This document shows positions 8,372-16,314 of a DNA stretch of 64,000 nt, in pieces. Position numbers and translations under genes: made by a program. This DNA comes from Marinifilum sp965230805. GTDB taxonomy: Bacteria; Bacteroidota; Bacteroidia; Bacteroidales; Marinifilaceae. The stretch lies in contig NZ_OZ246019.1 in the NCBI RefSeq assembly GCF_965230805.1, forward strand, positions 2,666,001-2,730,000. Reading direction: 5' to 3'. A model generated the notes under the pieces. That model was not told the origin of the DNA. It did not search any database and saw nothing but the letters and a program-made list of their open reading frames with translations. Every line of letters starts with the position of its first letter. Position 1 is the first letter of the stretch.

Positions 8372-10189
8372 TTAATCCCTAAGAGCATTTATTTTTTTTC
8401 TGGCTACAACTGAAAATATACTGCCAGGGTAATCTGTTATTATGGATTTGTAGCAGTCTATTGCGGCTGATGTCTTTTTCATCTTCTCAAGCAATTCACC
8501 CTTTCTAAAAAGTGCTTTGTCGGCAAGAGAATCCCAGGGGTGATCAACAATTATTTTTTCAAGGTTTTCCAAGGCCTCATCCTTTTTATTCAGGCTTAAG
8601 TAAATCTCATACTTCTTAAAGTATACCTCGTCAATAAGGCTGTGAGCCGGTTGATTTCGAATCAACTCATTCAACTTATTTAATGCTGCCTCTTCCTTTT
8701 TCTGAAGAAGTAGAAAATCAGCTGCAGCATAAGTTTTCATAGCCGTATAGCTGGTGTCTAAAGTGGTATTGTTGCTAATTAATTGCGAAAGGGCTATGGC
8801 ATCATTGGCAATTAATTTTGAGCTGCTACCTTTGAGCGCATCCAATTGTGCCTTGGCCCATTTTAGTTCTCCCAAATAATAGGAAACCTTTGCTTTTTTA
8901 TATTTGGCTTCATAACCGATATCATTGTTTTTGTTGGCTTTCTCTATTTGCGAGTAAAGAAGGATTGCATCCCATTTTTCGCCGGCAAACAATTTAATAT
9001 CTGCCAATTCCATTTTAATTTGCGATTTGTATTGAGGATGAATACTTTGATTTTTTAGAGCAGATTCAAGCTTCTCAATTGCTTTATTGCTCTGATTTAA
9101 ATAGGCAGATAAGATATGGGAGAATCGAACGATTGCTTCCGAAATCTGAGAAGTGTTTTTCTCTTTATTTAGGAAGTTTTCGTAAGTTGAAGCCAAGTTT
9201 TTCCAACTTTCCAAAGACTTGTCATTAGCTTCTTTTAATTGTAAGAATTGAGTTTCTAATTGTTCTGTTTTAGCTTTGATATAATTCGATGCTTCGGGAC
9301 CTTTATCAATTACGAACTGAAAGGATTGTATTGCAGTTTCAAAATCTTTGTTGCTTCTTGCTGTTTGTCCCAAAGCCATTAATCGAAAGCCATCTTCTTT
9401 TTTAATCAGATCGATTGATCGTGCCTGAGCCAAGGCAGGCTGAAATTGCTTTTTCTGCATAAAATACCATTGCAGTAGTTCTTTGAGTGCAAAATTATCT
9501 GGTTCCGACTGCATTTTATTCAACAGCTGATTTCGAATAATGGGATCAAGGCTTGAATCGATGTCTTGACTAAGTGCTGATTGAAGACGATTTTGAACTG
9601 TACTTACTTTACTTGGATCCACTGAAACTCCCAGTAAAAATTCTCTGACCATTTTTTCATAATCTCTTTGATAGAAATAGATATTTCCCAATTCGATATG
9701 GTAAAGCTGAGCTTGATTTAAAAGTTCACGTCCTTTTTCATAAGTTTTGACTGCAAACTCATATTCCCGAATGGTAACAAATTCATTGGCCACATTATTA
9801 ATATCTACCTTAATGGGCTTTAGCTTTTGCAATGCCTTATTGTATTGAATTATTGCTGTAGTTTCCTGATTCCATTTCTTGTATACATAGCCCAAGCTAA
9901 TTGTAAAGCTATTGTTTGTAGGATTTTTGCGAATCTGTTTCTTCGCAAAGCTTTCAGCATCTTTAAACTCTTCCAGTGCCAGCAAGCAATTTATGTAATA
10001 ATTATAATAGGTCTTGGATTTTGTAACATCATACAAATCGTAAAAAAGACTTGAAGCAGGCTTGTATTCTTTGTCACGGAAGTATTTAAATGCCAATGCA
10101 CTTCCCGATTGGATATTCAATTGGCCAAAAGAGGAAAGGCTTACCGATAACATTAAAATCAGTAATATGCTTGTAAGTATCTTTTTCAT
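8372..10189 (-). CDS. Exported tetratricopeptide-repeat protein
   Basis: This protein of about 605 aa carries a signal peptide (MKKILTSILLILMLSVSLSS) and then many degenerate TPR helices, clearest at the C-terminus (for example LNKKDEALENLEKIIVDHP and MKKTSAAIDCYKSIITDYPG), where the pattern is that of outer-membrane or periplasmic TPR scaffolds. The partner is unknown. An in-frame ATG at 10210 would add seven residues, but it abuts a copy of repeat R1 and is followed by a charged stretch before the signal sequence, so the ATG at 10189 is preferred. It is apparently monocistronic. Confidence 0.85.
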   Translation of the reverse strand: MKKILTSILLILMLSVSLSSFGQLNIQSGSALAFKYFRDKEYKPASSLFYDLYDVTKSKTYYNYYINCLLALEEFKDAESFAKKQIRKNPTNNSFTISLGYVYKKWNQETTAIIQYNKALQKLKPIKVDINNVANEFVTIREYEFAVKTYEKGRELLNQAQLYHIELGNIYFYQRDYEKMVREFLLGVSVDPSKVSTVQNRLQSALSQDIDSSLDPIIRNQLLNKMQSEPDNFALKELLQWYFMQKKQFQPALAQARSIDLIKKEDGFRLMALGQTARSNKDFETAIQSFQFVIDKGPEASNYIKAKTEQLETQFLQLKEANDKSLESWKNLASTYENFLNKEKNTSQISEAIVRFSHILSAYLNQSNKAIEKLESALKNQSIHPQYKSQIKMELADIKLFAGEKWDAILLYSQIEKANKNNDIGYEAKYKKAKVSYYLGELKWAKAQLDALKGSSSKLIANDAIALSQLISNNTTLDTSYTAMKTYAAADFLLLQKKEEAALNKLNELIRNQPAHSLIDEVYFKKYEIYLSLNKKDEALENLEKIIVDHPWDSLADKALFRKGELLEKMKKTSAAIDCYKSIITDYPGSIFSVVARKKINALRD

Positions 10190-10207
10190 CTGCGTATATT
10201 TTTTTTC

Positions 10208-10286
10208 CATTTGTCAGATGGAAGCCACAAGATCAAAATAGTCAATACCGTCTAGGTTTAATCATTATTTTAATCATGCTCGTTTC
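10208..10286 (+). repeat. Dispersed repeat R1, copy A
   Basis: This noncoding block contains GAAGCCACAAGATCAAAATA near its left end and GCTCGTTTC at its right end. The same two ends recur at 21115-21182 and, inverted, at 46906-46966, with a variable middle. Confidence 0.7.
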
Positions 10287-10321
10287 AAAATGCAATCTGT
10301 AAGAATTCACCACCATAAAAA

Positions 10322-10351
10322 TAAAAAAAAGCCCGACTTTAAGGTTCGGGC
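10322..10351 (-). terminator. Intrinsic terminator of serS
   Basis: On the minus strand AGCCCGA pairs with TCGGGCT and is followed by eight T residues, just beyond the serS stop. Confidence 0.9.
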
Positions 10352-10375
10352 TCATGTAAATATTTTGATAATCCA

Positions 10376-11650
10376 CTAGTCGATAAGGTCAAACCCTGTA
10401 TAAGGTATCAATGCTTTTGGGATTTTAATTCCTTCTGGTGTTTGATGATTTTCCAATAAAGCAGCTACGATTCTTGGCAAAGCCAATGCACTTCCATTTA
10501 AGGTGTGAGCCATTTGAGGCTTCTTCATATCCTTATCTTTAAATCGAAGTTTTAAACGGTTTGCTTGATACGATTCAAAGTTGGAAACCGAACTTACCTC
10601 CAGCCATTTGTCTTGAGCAGCAGAATACACTTCGAAATCGAAAGTTAGAGCAGCTGTAAAGCTTGTGTCGCCACCACATAGTCGTAATAAGCGATATGGT
10701 AGCTCCAATTTTTGGATAATGCCTTCTACATGTTTTACCATCTCATCAAGAGTTTCATATGATTTGTCAGGATGTTGCAATTGAACGATTTCCACCTTAT
10801 CGAATTGGTGCAAGCGATTTAAACCACGAACATCTTTACCATACGAACCAGCTTCTCTTCTGAAGCAAGCCGAGTAGGCTGTGTTTTTAACAGGAAACTC
10901 TTCTCCTTTAAGAATTACATCACGATAAATGTTTGTAACGGGAACCTCTGCGGTTGGAATCAAATACAAGTTATCTTCTGTTACATGATACATTTGTCCT
11001 TCCTTGTCAGGCAATTGTCCGGTACCGTATCCTGAATCTTCGTTTACAACCAATGGAGGGATCACTTCTTCATAACCTGCTTTGCGGTTCTCATCAAGAA
11101 AGAAATTGATCAAAGCCCTCTGAAGAATTGCACCTTTTCCACGATACAATGGGAAACCTGCACCTGTAATTTTTACACCCAAATCAAAATCGATCAAATT
11201 GTATTTTTTAGCCAATTCCCAATGCGGAATGGCATCAGGAGCCAAGTTAGGAGCCTCGCCATTGGTTTTTTCAATAACATTATCTTCTTCGCCTTTACCT
11301 ACAGGTACCGATGAATGTGGAATATTAGGAATTTGCAATAGCAAATCGTTTAATTCTTCAACAATGGAGTTTTGCTTCGAACTTAATTCTGCAATGGTGT
11401 TTTTTAACTCGCCTGTTTTCGATTTTGCTGCATTTGCTTCTTCTGCTTTTCCACTTTTAAAAAGCATACCAATTTCTTTCGATAAGCTGTTCATTTCTGC
11501 TTGAGCAGCATCTTGTTCAGCTTGAGTAGCTTTTCTGTTCTCATCAAGATCAATGATTTTTTCGATAATTTCACTGGCATCGAAATTTTTGATCTTTAAA
11601 GCCTTAATGGCTTCCTCTTGATTTTCCTGTAAATATTTTAGGCTTAGCAT
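10376..11650 (-). CDS. serS: Seryl-tRNA synthetase
   Basis: This enzyme charges tRNA-Ser (and tRNA-Sec where present) with serine in the cytosol. The 424-aa class II enzyme has an N-terminal two-helix coiled-coil arm (about 30-100) that grips the long variable arm of the tRNA, followed by the catalytic core with motif 2 (CFRREAGSYGKD) and motif 3 (ending in GSALALPRIVAALLENHQ). The length is normal. It has its own terminator and appears to be separate from rpmA upstream. Confidence 0.97.
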   Translation of the reverse strand: MLSLKYLQENQEEAIKALKIKNFDASEIIEKIIDLDENRKATQAEQDAAQAEMNSLSKEIGMLFKSGKAEEANAAKSKTGELKNTIAELSSKQNSIVEELNDLLLQIPNIPHSSVPVGKGEEDNVIEKTNGEAPNLAPDAIPHWELAKKYNLIDFDLGVKITGAGFPLYRGKGAILQRALINFFLDENRKAGYEEVIPPLVVNEDSGYGTGQLPDKEGQMYHVTEDNLYLIPTAEVPVTNIYRDVILKGEEFPVKNTAYSACFRREAGSYGKDVRGLNRLHQFDKVEIVQLQHPDKSYETLDEMVKHVEGIIQKLELPYRLLRLCGGDTSFTAALTFDFEVYSAAQDKWLEVSSVSNFESYQANRLKLRFKDKDMKKPQMAHTLNGSALALPRIVAALLENHQTPEGIKIPKALIPYTGFDLID

Positions 11651-11699
11651 CTATTTTCTTTTGATGATGATTATTCCCTGATTTTATGAAGTGTAAAAA

Positions 11700-11743
11700 T
11701 AAAAAAATCTCCTGTCTTTATACCTTGATAAAGCAGGAGATTT
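11700..11743 (-). terminator. Intrinsic terminator of rplU-rpmA
   Basis: On the minus strand AATCTCCTG pairs with CAGGAGATT and is followed by a T-rich run, 22 bases past the rpmA stop. Confidence 0.88.
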
Positions 11744-11765
11744 AAATATTTTAATACTGAACAAA

Positions 11766-12026
11766 CTATTCAGCAAGAGGTTCAATAGAAACGTAAGATT
11801 TGTTGTCTCTTTTCTTTCTGAAAACAACAGTACCATCAACAAGTGCGAATAGAGTGTGATCTTTACCACAACCTACATTTTCGCCTGCGTTATGCTTAGT
11901 TCCTCTTTGGCGTACAAGAATATTTCCAGCCTTTGCAAATTGTCCGCCGTAAATTTTAACTCCTAATCGTTTACTTTCCGATTCTCTACCATTCTTCGAG
12001 CTACCAACTCCTTTTTTATGTGCCAT
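11766..12026 (-). CDS. rpmA: 50S ribosomal protein L27
   Basis: L27 is a ribosomal large-subunit protein whose N-terminus reaches the peptidyl-transferase centre. The 86-aa sequence starts MAHKKGVGSSKNGRESESKR, the direct N-terminus of the family with no Firmicutes-type cleaved leader, and includes VRQRGTKHNAGENVG. It lies 19 bases after rplU, the universal L21-L27 pair, and shares its promoter and terminator. Confidence 0.98.
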   Translation of the reverse strand: MAHKKGVGSSKNGRESESKRLGVKIYGGQFAKAGNILVRQRGTKHNAGENVGCGKDHTLFALVDGTVVFRKKRDNKSYVSIEPLAE

Positions 12027-12045
12027 TTTGTAATATTTTTAAGGA

Positions 12046-12357
12046 TTAAGCTACAATTTCTTCAATTTGAATTTGTGAAAGGTACTGACGGTGACCGTTC
12101 AGTTTTTGGTATCCTTTTCTTCTTTTCTTTTTGAATACTTTAACCTTATCACCTCTCATATGTGATAAAACTTTTGCAGTTACTTTAGCACCTTCAACAG
12201 CAGGAGCTCCAACTACAACTTCACCTTCGTTATCAACTAAAAGAACTTTAGCGAACTCAACTTGTCCACCTTCTTCAGCTTCTAATCTGTGAACGAAAAT
12301 CTTTTGGTCTTTTTCAACTTTAAATTGCTGACCCGCGATTTCTACAATTGCGTACAT
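12046..12357 (-). CDS. rplU: 50S ribosomal protein L21
   Basis: L21 is a large-subunit protein that binds 23S rRNA. The 103-aa sequence opens MYAIVEIAGQQFKVEK and carries the lysine-rich KVKVFKKKRRKGYQKLNGHR near the C-terminus, both typical of the family. It is the first gene of the rplU-rpmA operon. The best promoter in the window lies about 100 bases upstream and leaves a structured leader of roughly 90 bases. Confidence 0.98.
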   Translation of the reverse strand: MYAIVEIAGQQFKVEKDQKIFVHRLEAEEGGQVEFAKVLLVDNEGEVVVGAPAVEGAKVTAKVLSHMRGDKVKVFKKKRRKGYQKLNGHRQYLSQIQIEEIVA

Positions 12358-12360
12358 TTT

Positions 12361-12450
12361 AATACAATTTTACGATTTGTTCCAGGGGGTGGGCAACTTG
12401 CTAATCAGCTTATTCCTCTTGGTAAACCCCCGAAGAAATTATTTTTCGGA
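12361..12450 (-). promoter_or_regulatory. Structured rplU leader, possible autoregulatory element
   Basis: The transcribed leader contains a CCGAA...TTCGG hairpin and then a second possible pairing between CCAAGAGG and CCCCCTGG close to the rplU start. Ribosomal-protein leaders often bind the product. This fold was paired by eye and resembles no leader family I can name with certainty. Confidence 0.35.
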
Positions 12451-12453
12451 TTG

Positions 12454-12484
12454 CAAAAATAGAAAAGAATAATTGATAAACAAA
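12454..12484 (-). promoter_or_regulatory. Promoter of rplU-rpmA (TTTG-N19-TATTTTTG)
   Basis: On the minus strand a -33 TTTG (12481-12484) is followed after exactly 19 bases by a -7 TATTTTTG (12454-12461). This is an essentially perfect Bacteroidota primary-sigma promoter. Confidence 0.8.
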
Positions 12485-12487
12485 GTT

Positions 12488-12739
12488 TTATGAATGTAAA
12501 TGCGATTTTTCATCAACTTTTTTATACCTGGCAACATCGGTTCTGGTTTGTTTAAAGATATCTGCCATATAAGCTCAGATTTAATCAGGATTGGCTTTAA
12601 CAAAACTGACAATATATCCGAATTTCCTGACTTGGGGTTTAAAAGTTTCCTGATTCATGTTTGGATTTTGTAGGCTAATAATTGTATCTTCATATAATTC
12701 AACTACAGCAATTGACTGGATATAAAATAAATTTACAGG
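12488..12739 (-). pseudogene. Coding-like remnant or two coupled small ORFs upstream of rplU
   Basis: One minus-strand frame reads as two protein-like stretches separated by two stop codons six bases apart. The first has about 52 codons, has no ATG at its start and contains VELYED and FKPQVRKFGYIVSFVKANPD (12581-12739). The second is a 26-codon ORF beginning MADIFKQTRTDVARYKKVDE (12488-12568). The second ends four bases before the rplU -33 element. They may be a decayed gene or overlooked small ORFs; I recognise no family. Confidence 0.35.
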
Positions 12740-12854
12740 TTAAGTTTGCTTAGTGATTGATTAATTGATCTTGTAATAGATTCTGAATCTCTGGGGCGCA
12801 AATAAAATTAATATCTTGTTTTCCATTATTTTTAATAAGCTTCAAAACAATTAT

Positions 12855-12862
12855 TATATTTG
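12855..12862 (+). promoter_or_regulatory. -7 box of the DUF151 gene
   Basis: TATATTTG lies 32 bases before the start codon. No clear -33 element is seen at the standard spacing. Confidence 0.5.
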
Positions 12863-12893
12863 CTACACAAAAGATGGAAATTTGTAGAAACCT

Positions 12894-13496
12894 ATGGGTA
12901 AAATAAAATTAAACGTTCTTGGATTGTCATACAGCCAGACTCAATCAGGTGCATATGCATTGGTCTTATCCGAAGAGGAGGGCGATAGACGAATTCCTAT
13001 TATAATAGGAGGAGTGGAAGCGCAATCCATTGCGATACAATTGGAAGAATTAGATCCTCCCAGACCTTTAACACATGATTTGTTTAAAAGTTTTGCAGAG
13101 GCTTTTGCCGTTAATGTTACGGAGGTGAATATATATCGATTGGAAGAGGGAATATTCTATTCTGAATTGATTTGTGAAAAGGGTACTGATAGAATTCGGA
13201 TTGATTCCAGAACCTCGGATGCGGTAGCCATAGCACTTCGTTTTAAATGTCCCATTTATACCACAGATGATATAATTAATAAAGCAGGAATTGTTTTATC
13301 GATTGAGGGAGAACCACAAGAACCTACCATTACCGCACCTACTGCCGAGTTTGGAACTGCTGAGTCTACTTCAAGTAGCAAGTATAATGAATATACAATC
13401 ACGCAGCTAGAGGGAATGCTTGACGATGCCATTCGCGATGAGGATTACGAAAGAGCATCACTGATAAGAGATGAATTAGATAAAAGAGGGGCTTAG
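12894..13496 (+). CDS. DUF151 bifunctional-nuclease-family protein with C-terminal UVR motif
   Basis: This 200-aa cytosolic protein has an N-terminal DUF151 domain (about 1-130) with the conserved IPIIIGGVEAQSIA and SRTSDAVAIALR segments, and a C-terminal UvrB/UvrC motif (about 168-198; LEGMLDDAIRDEDYERASLI). This combination is standard in Bacteroidota. Plant members have been reported to have RNase and DNase activity, but the bacterial role is not settled. It has its own promoter-like box and a strong terminator, so it is read alone. Confidence 0.88.
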   Translation: MGKIKLNVLGLSYSQTQSGAYALVLSEEEGDRRIPIIIGGVEAQSIAIQLEELDPPRPLTHDLFKSFAEAFAVNVTEVNIYRLEEGIFYSELICEKGTDRIRIDSRTSDAVAIALRFKCPIYTTDDIINKAGIVLSIEGEPQEPTITAPTAEFGTAESTSSSKYNEYTITQLEGMLDDAIRDEDYERASLIRDELDKRGA

Positions 13497-13518
13497 TTCA
13501 AAGTATAAATATTTGTTC

Positions 13519-13547
13519 GAGGCAGGTGATGAACCTGCCTCTTTTTT
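13519..13547 (+). terminator. Intrinsic terminator of the DUF151 gene
   Basis: GAGGCAGGT pairs with ACCTGCCTC (9 bp, 5-base loop) and is followed by six T residues. Confidence 0.93.
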
Positions 13548-13627
13548 GTTGATAAAACCGATGTAAATATCTGTACGGATTAAAAAAAAGTTATTTTTAT
13601 GGGCATTGATCTAAGCTTAATAACCCT

Positions 13628-14866
13628 ATGAACTTAAAAGAGAAACTAAAAAACCTTGGTCCGGGCATACTGGTAACAGCTGCATTTATTGGTCCGGGAA
13701 CCATTACCACATGTACTTTAACCGGAGCCGGATTTGGATATGCCCTACTTTGGGGGCTTGTATTTAGTGTTCTTGCCACAATTGTATTGCAGGAAATGAC
13801 TGCTCGTTTGGGCATCATTGGTCAGAAAGGATTGGGCGAAGCATTGAGGCAGCAGTTTCAAAATCCGTTTTTAAAGATTTTGGCAATCGTACTTGTACTT
13901 TCGGCAATCCTAATCGGAAATGCAGCATACGAAACAGGAAATATTCTTGGTGCATCGCTTGGAATGATTGAGATGACCAAGATTTCGACAATTAATATTG
14001 GTGGATGGCAGGTTCAAATTTGGGGACCGGTTATTGGAACGATTGCTTTTATTTTATTGATTGCGGGCACTTACAAAAGCTTGGAGCGCATCTTAATCGC
14101 ACTGGTCTTGCTGATGAGTGTTTCGTTCATATCTACCATGTTAATAATAGGACCCGAATTATTGCCAATAATAAAGGGAATGTTTGTTCCATCGCTTCCG
14201 GCAAAAAGTGTTTACATGCTAATTGGATTGATTGGCACCACAGTAGTACCTTACAATCTTTTTCTGCATGCTTCGGTGGTTAGGGAAAAGTGGTCGAAAA
14301 AAGAAGATCTGTCAGCAGCAAGAACCGATTTGTTTTATTCGGTTGTATTGGGGGGTGTTATTTCCATGTCGATTGTGATAACATCTGCGGCAGCATTTTT
14401 TGGAACAGGTGCTGAAATAAAGGGAGCCAGCGACCTGGCTTCACAGTTGAAACCCTTGCTTGGCGATTGGGCAGGCATTATCATGTCACTTGGATTGTTT
14501 GCTGCCGGTATTTCGTCGGCAATTACCGCTCCTTTGGCAGCAGCCTATGCTACCTCAGGAATATTGGGTTGGAAAGTAGATCTAAAATCGATAAAGTTTA
14601 AAGCCGTTTGGATGGTGATTCTGTTGATAGGAATTGTTTTTTCAGCCATTGGTTTTAGCCCAATAAAAGCCATTGTGTTTGCGCAAATAGCCAATGGAAT
14701 TCTTCTGCCTGTTATTGCTATTTATTTGCTGATTATCATGAACAGCAGCAAGGTGTTGGGTGCGCACCGAAATAAGTTGGCTCAAAATATTATTGGAGCC
14801 ATTGTGGTTTGTGTAATGATTGGCTTAGGCGCAAAGAGCATTTTGCACGTGGCAGGTGTATTTTAA
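13628..14866 (+). CDS. Nramp-fold transporter lacking canonical metal ligands (pxp operon)
   Basis: This 412-aa inner-membrane protein has about 11 helices and a LeuT-like Nramp fold. In true Nramp metal transporters helix 1 carries DPGN and helix 6 carries MPH. Here the matching positions read GPGT (residues 22-25, in AAFIGPGTITTC) and VPYN (207-210, in GTTVVPYNLFLHA). The Asp, Asn and Met side chains that hold the metal are thus absent, and the His is Tyr. It is the first gene of a run with pxpA (10-base gap), pxpB and pxpC. B. subtilis has a similar arrangement (ycsG beside ycsF-kipI-kipA). I infer a non-metal substrate, perhaps 5-oxoproline; annotation as a Mn2+/Fe2+ transporter would be doubtful. 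Confidence 0.88.
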   Translation: MNLKEKLKNLGPGILVTAAFIGPGTITTCTLTGAGFGYALLWGLVFSVLATIVLQEMTARLGIIGQKGLGEALRQQFQNPFLKILAIVLVLSAILIGNAAYETGNILGASLGMIEMTKISTINIGGWQVQIWGPVIGTIAFILLIAGTYKSLERILIALVLLMSVSFISTMLIIGPELLPIIKGMFVPSLPAKSVYMLIGLIGTTVVPYNLFLHASVVREKWSKKEDLSAARTDLFYSVVLGGVISMSIVITSAAAFFGTGAEIKGASDLASQLKPLLGDWAGIIMSLGLFAAGISSAITAPLAAAYATSGILGWKVDLKSIKFKAVWMVILLIGIVFSAIGFSPIKAIVFAQIANGILLPVIAIYLLIIMNSSKVLGAHRNKLAQNIIGAIVVCVMIGLGAKSILHVAGVF

Positions 14867-14876
14867 TTCAGACAAT

Positions 14877-15635
14877 ATGATTCGTATAGATTTAAATAGT
14901 GATTTGGGAGAAAGCTTCGGCAACTACAAAATTGGTATGGATGAGCAATTGATGAAATACATCAGTTCTGCCAATATTGCTTGTGGATTTCATGCCGGTG
15001 ATCCAATGATAATGGAAAAGACCATTGGTTTGGCTTTGGATCATGATGTTGCCATTGGTGCACATCCTGCTTATCCCGATTTGGTGGGATTTGGAAGAAG
15101 AAATATGAAGGTTTCGGTTGAGGAGCTAAAAGCCATGGTAAAGTATCAGGTGGCAGCGCTGAAAGGAATGACCGAATCATTGGGAGGCAAATTGCAACAT
15201 GTAAAACCACATGGTGCCATGTACAATCAGGCTGCAGCCGATTTGAATCTTGCATTGGCAATAGCCGAAGGAATAAAAGAAATTGATACCAAGCTTATTT
15301 TTATGGGCTTGGCAAATTCATATATGCATACTGCAGCAGAACATGCAGGTTTACTTTTCGCATCAGAGGTGTTCGCCGATAGAGCCTATAACAAGCTAGG
15401 TAAATTGGTGTCGAGGAGCGAAGAAGGAGCTGTAATTCATGATCCTAAAGTGGTTTGCGAACGTGTGTTGCGAATGGTGAAAGAGGGGAAAGTAATCAGC
15501 ATTGAAGGAGCAGAAGTGGCATTGAATGCCGATACAATATGCATTCATGGCGATAATCCGGCAGCCTTCGATTTGGCTGTGAAGATTTATGAAAGTTTGC
15601 ATGAGAATAAAATCCAAATTAAGGCATTAAGATGA
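14877..15635 (+). CDS. pxpA: 5-oxoprolinase subunit A (LamB/YcsF family)
   Basis: PxpA works with PxpB and PxpC in the ATP-dependent opening of 5-oxoproline (pyroglutamate) to glutamate, clearing a damage product of glutamine and glutamate. The 252-aa cytosolic protein begins MIRIDLNSDLGESFGNYKIG and has the family hallmarks NIACGFHAGDP, GAHPAYPDLVGFGRR and VKPHGAMYN. An ATG 21 bases further upstream (14856) lies inside the transporter gene and would add a non-family tail, so the start at 14877 is preferred. Its stop overlaps the pxpB start (ATGA). Confidence 0.95.
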   Translation: MIRIDLNSDLGESFGNYKIGMDEQLMKYISSANIACGFHAGDPMIMEKTIGLALDHDVAIGAHPAYPDLVGFGRRNMKVSVEELKAMVKYQVAALKGMTESLGGKLQHVKPHGAMYNQAAADLNLALAIAEGIKEIDTKLIFMGLANSYMHTAAEHAGLLFASEVFADRAYNKLGKLVSRSEEGAVIHDPKVVCERVLRMVKEGKVISIEGAEVALNADTICIHGDNPAAFDLAVKIYESLHENKIQIKALR

Positions 15636-16312
15636 TAGAATACATTCCATCAGGAGATTCTGCATTTCTTGTAAAATTTGGAAATGAGATCTCCGAGCAG
15701 ATCAATCGAAAAGTAAGAGCATACTTTATCGCGCTAAACGAGAAGAATATTGAGGGAATTATAGAATGTGTTCCTTCTTATACCGATTTAATGGTACTCT
15801 ATAATCCTTTGGTAATTGGATACAAAGAGGTGTTGAGGCATTTGAAATCCGTATCGGAAAATAGATCGGATATTGAAATGCCCGAAGCCAGAACCGTTAA
15901 GATTCCTGTTTGTTATGGCGGGCAATTTGGCGATGATATGGAAGCCGTAAAAAAACATACTGGCTTGTCGGCAAAGGAGATTATTGAGAAACATTCCCGG
16001 AATAGCTATTTGGTGTACATGCTTGGATTCACTCCCGGATTTTGTTACCTGGGTGGGATGGAAAAAAGTATTGCTACACCACGAAAACAAGTGCCCAGCC
16101 AGAAAATTTTGGCGGGTTCGGTTGGAATTGCTGCTGAGCAAACAGGAATTTATCCGATCGAGAGTCCGGGAGGTTGGCAGATTATTGGGCGAACACCAAT
16201 TAAGTTGTTCGATCCGAACAGGAAGCCTGAATTTTTGCTGCAAGCGGGGGATTATCTAAAATTTTATCCGATAAGTGAAGAGGAATATCATAAACTGAAC
16301 GAAAACGACTAA
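15632..16312 (+). CDS. pxpB: 5-oxoprolinase subunit B (KipI family)
   Basis: This 226-aa protein is the N-terminal half of the two-part carboxyltransferase/KipI-like module that forms the active complex with PxpC and PxpA. Family landmarks include IPVCYGG, HSRNSYLVYMLGFTPGFCYL, TPRKQVPSQKILAGSVGIA and SPGGWQIIGRTP. In B. subtilis the homologue KipI was first described as an inhibitor of a sporulation kinase, but the metabolic role is more general. It overlaps pxpA by four bases and leads into pxpC after two bases, so translation is probably coupled. Confidence 0.94.
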   Translation: MIEYIPSGDSAFLVKFGNEISEQINRKVRAYFIALNEKNIEGIIECVPSYTDLMVLYNPLVIGYKEVLRHLKSVSENRSDIEMPEARTVKIPVCYGGQFGDDMEAVKKHTGLSAKEIIEKHSRNSYLVYMLGFTPGFCYLGGMEKSIATPRKQVPSQKILAGSVGIAAEQTGIYPIESPGGWQIIGRTPIKLFDPNRKPEFLLQAGDYLKFYPISEEEYHKLNEND

Positions 16313-16314
16313 GC

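Noticed and set aside
11684..11869. A 61-codon minus-strand ORF overlapping rpmA
   Set aside because: It is a shadow of rpmA in another frame and runs through the rplU-rpmA terminator.
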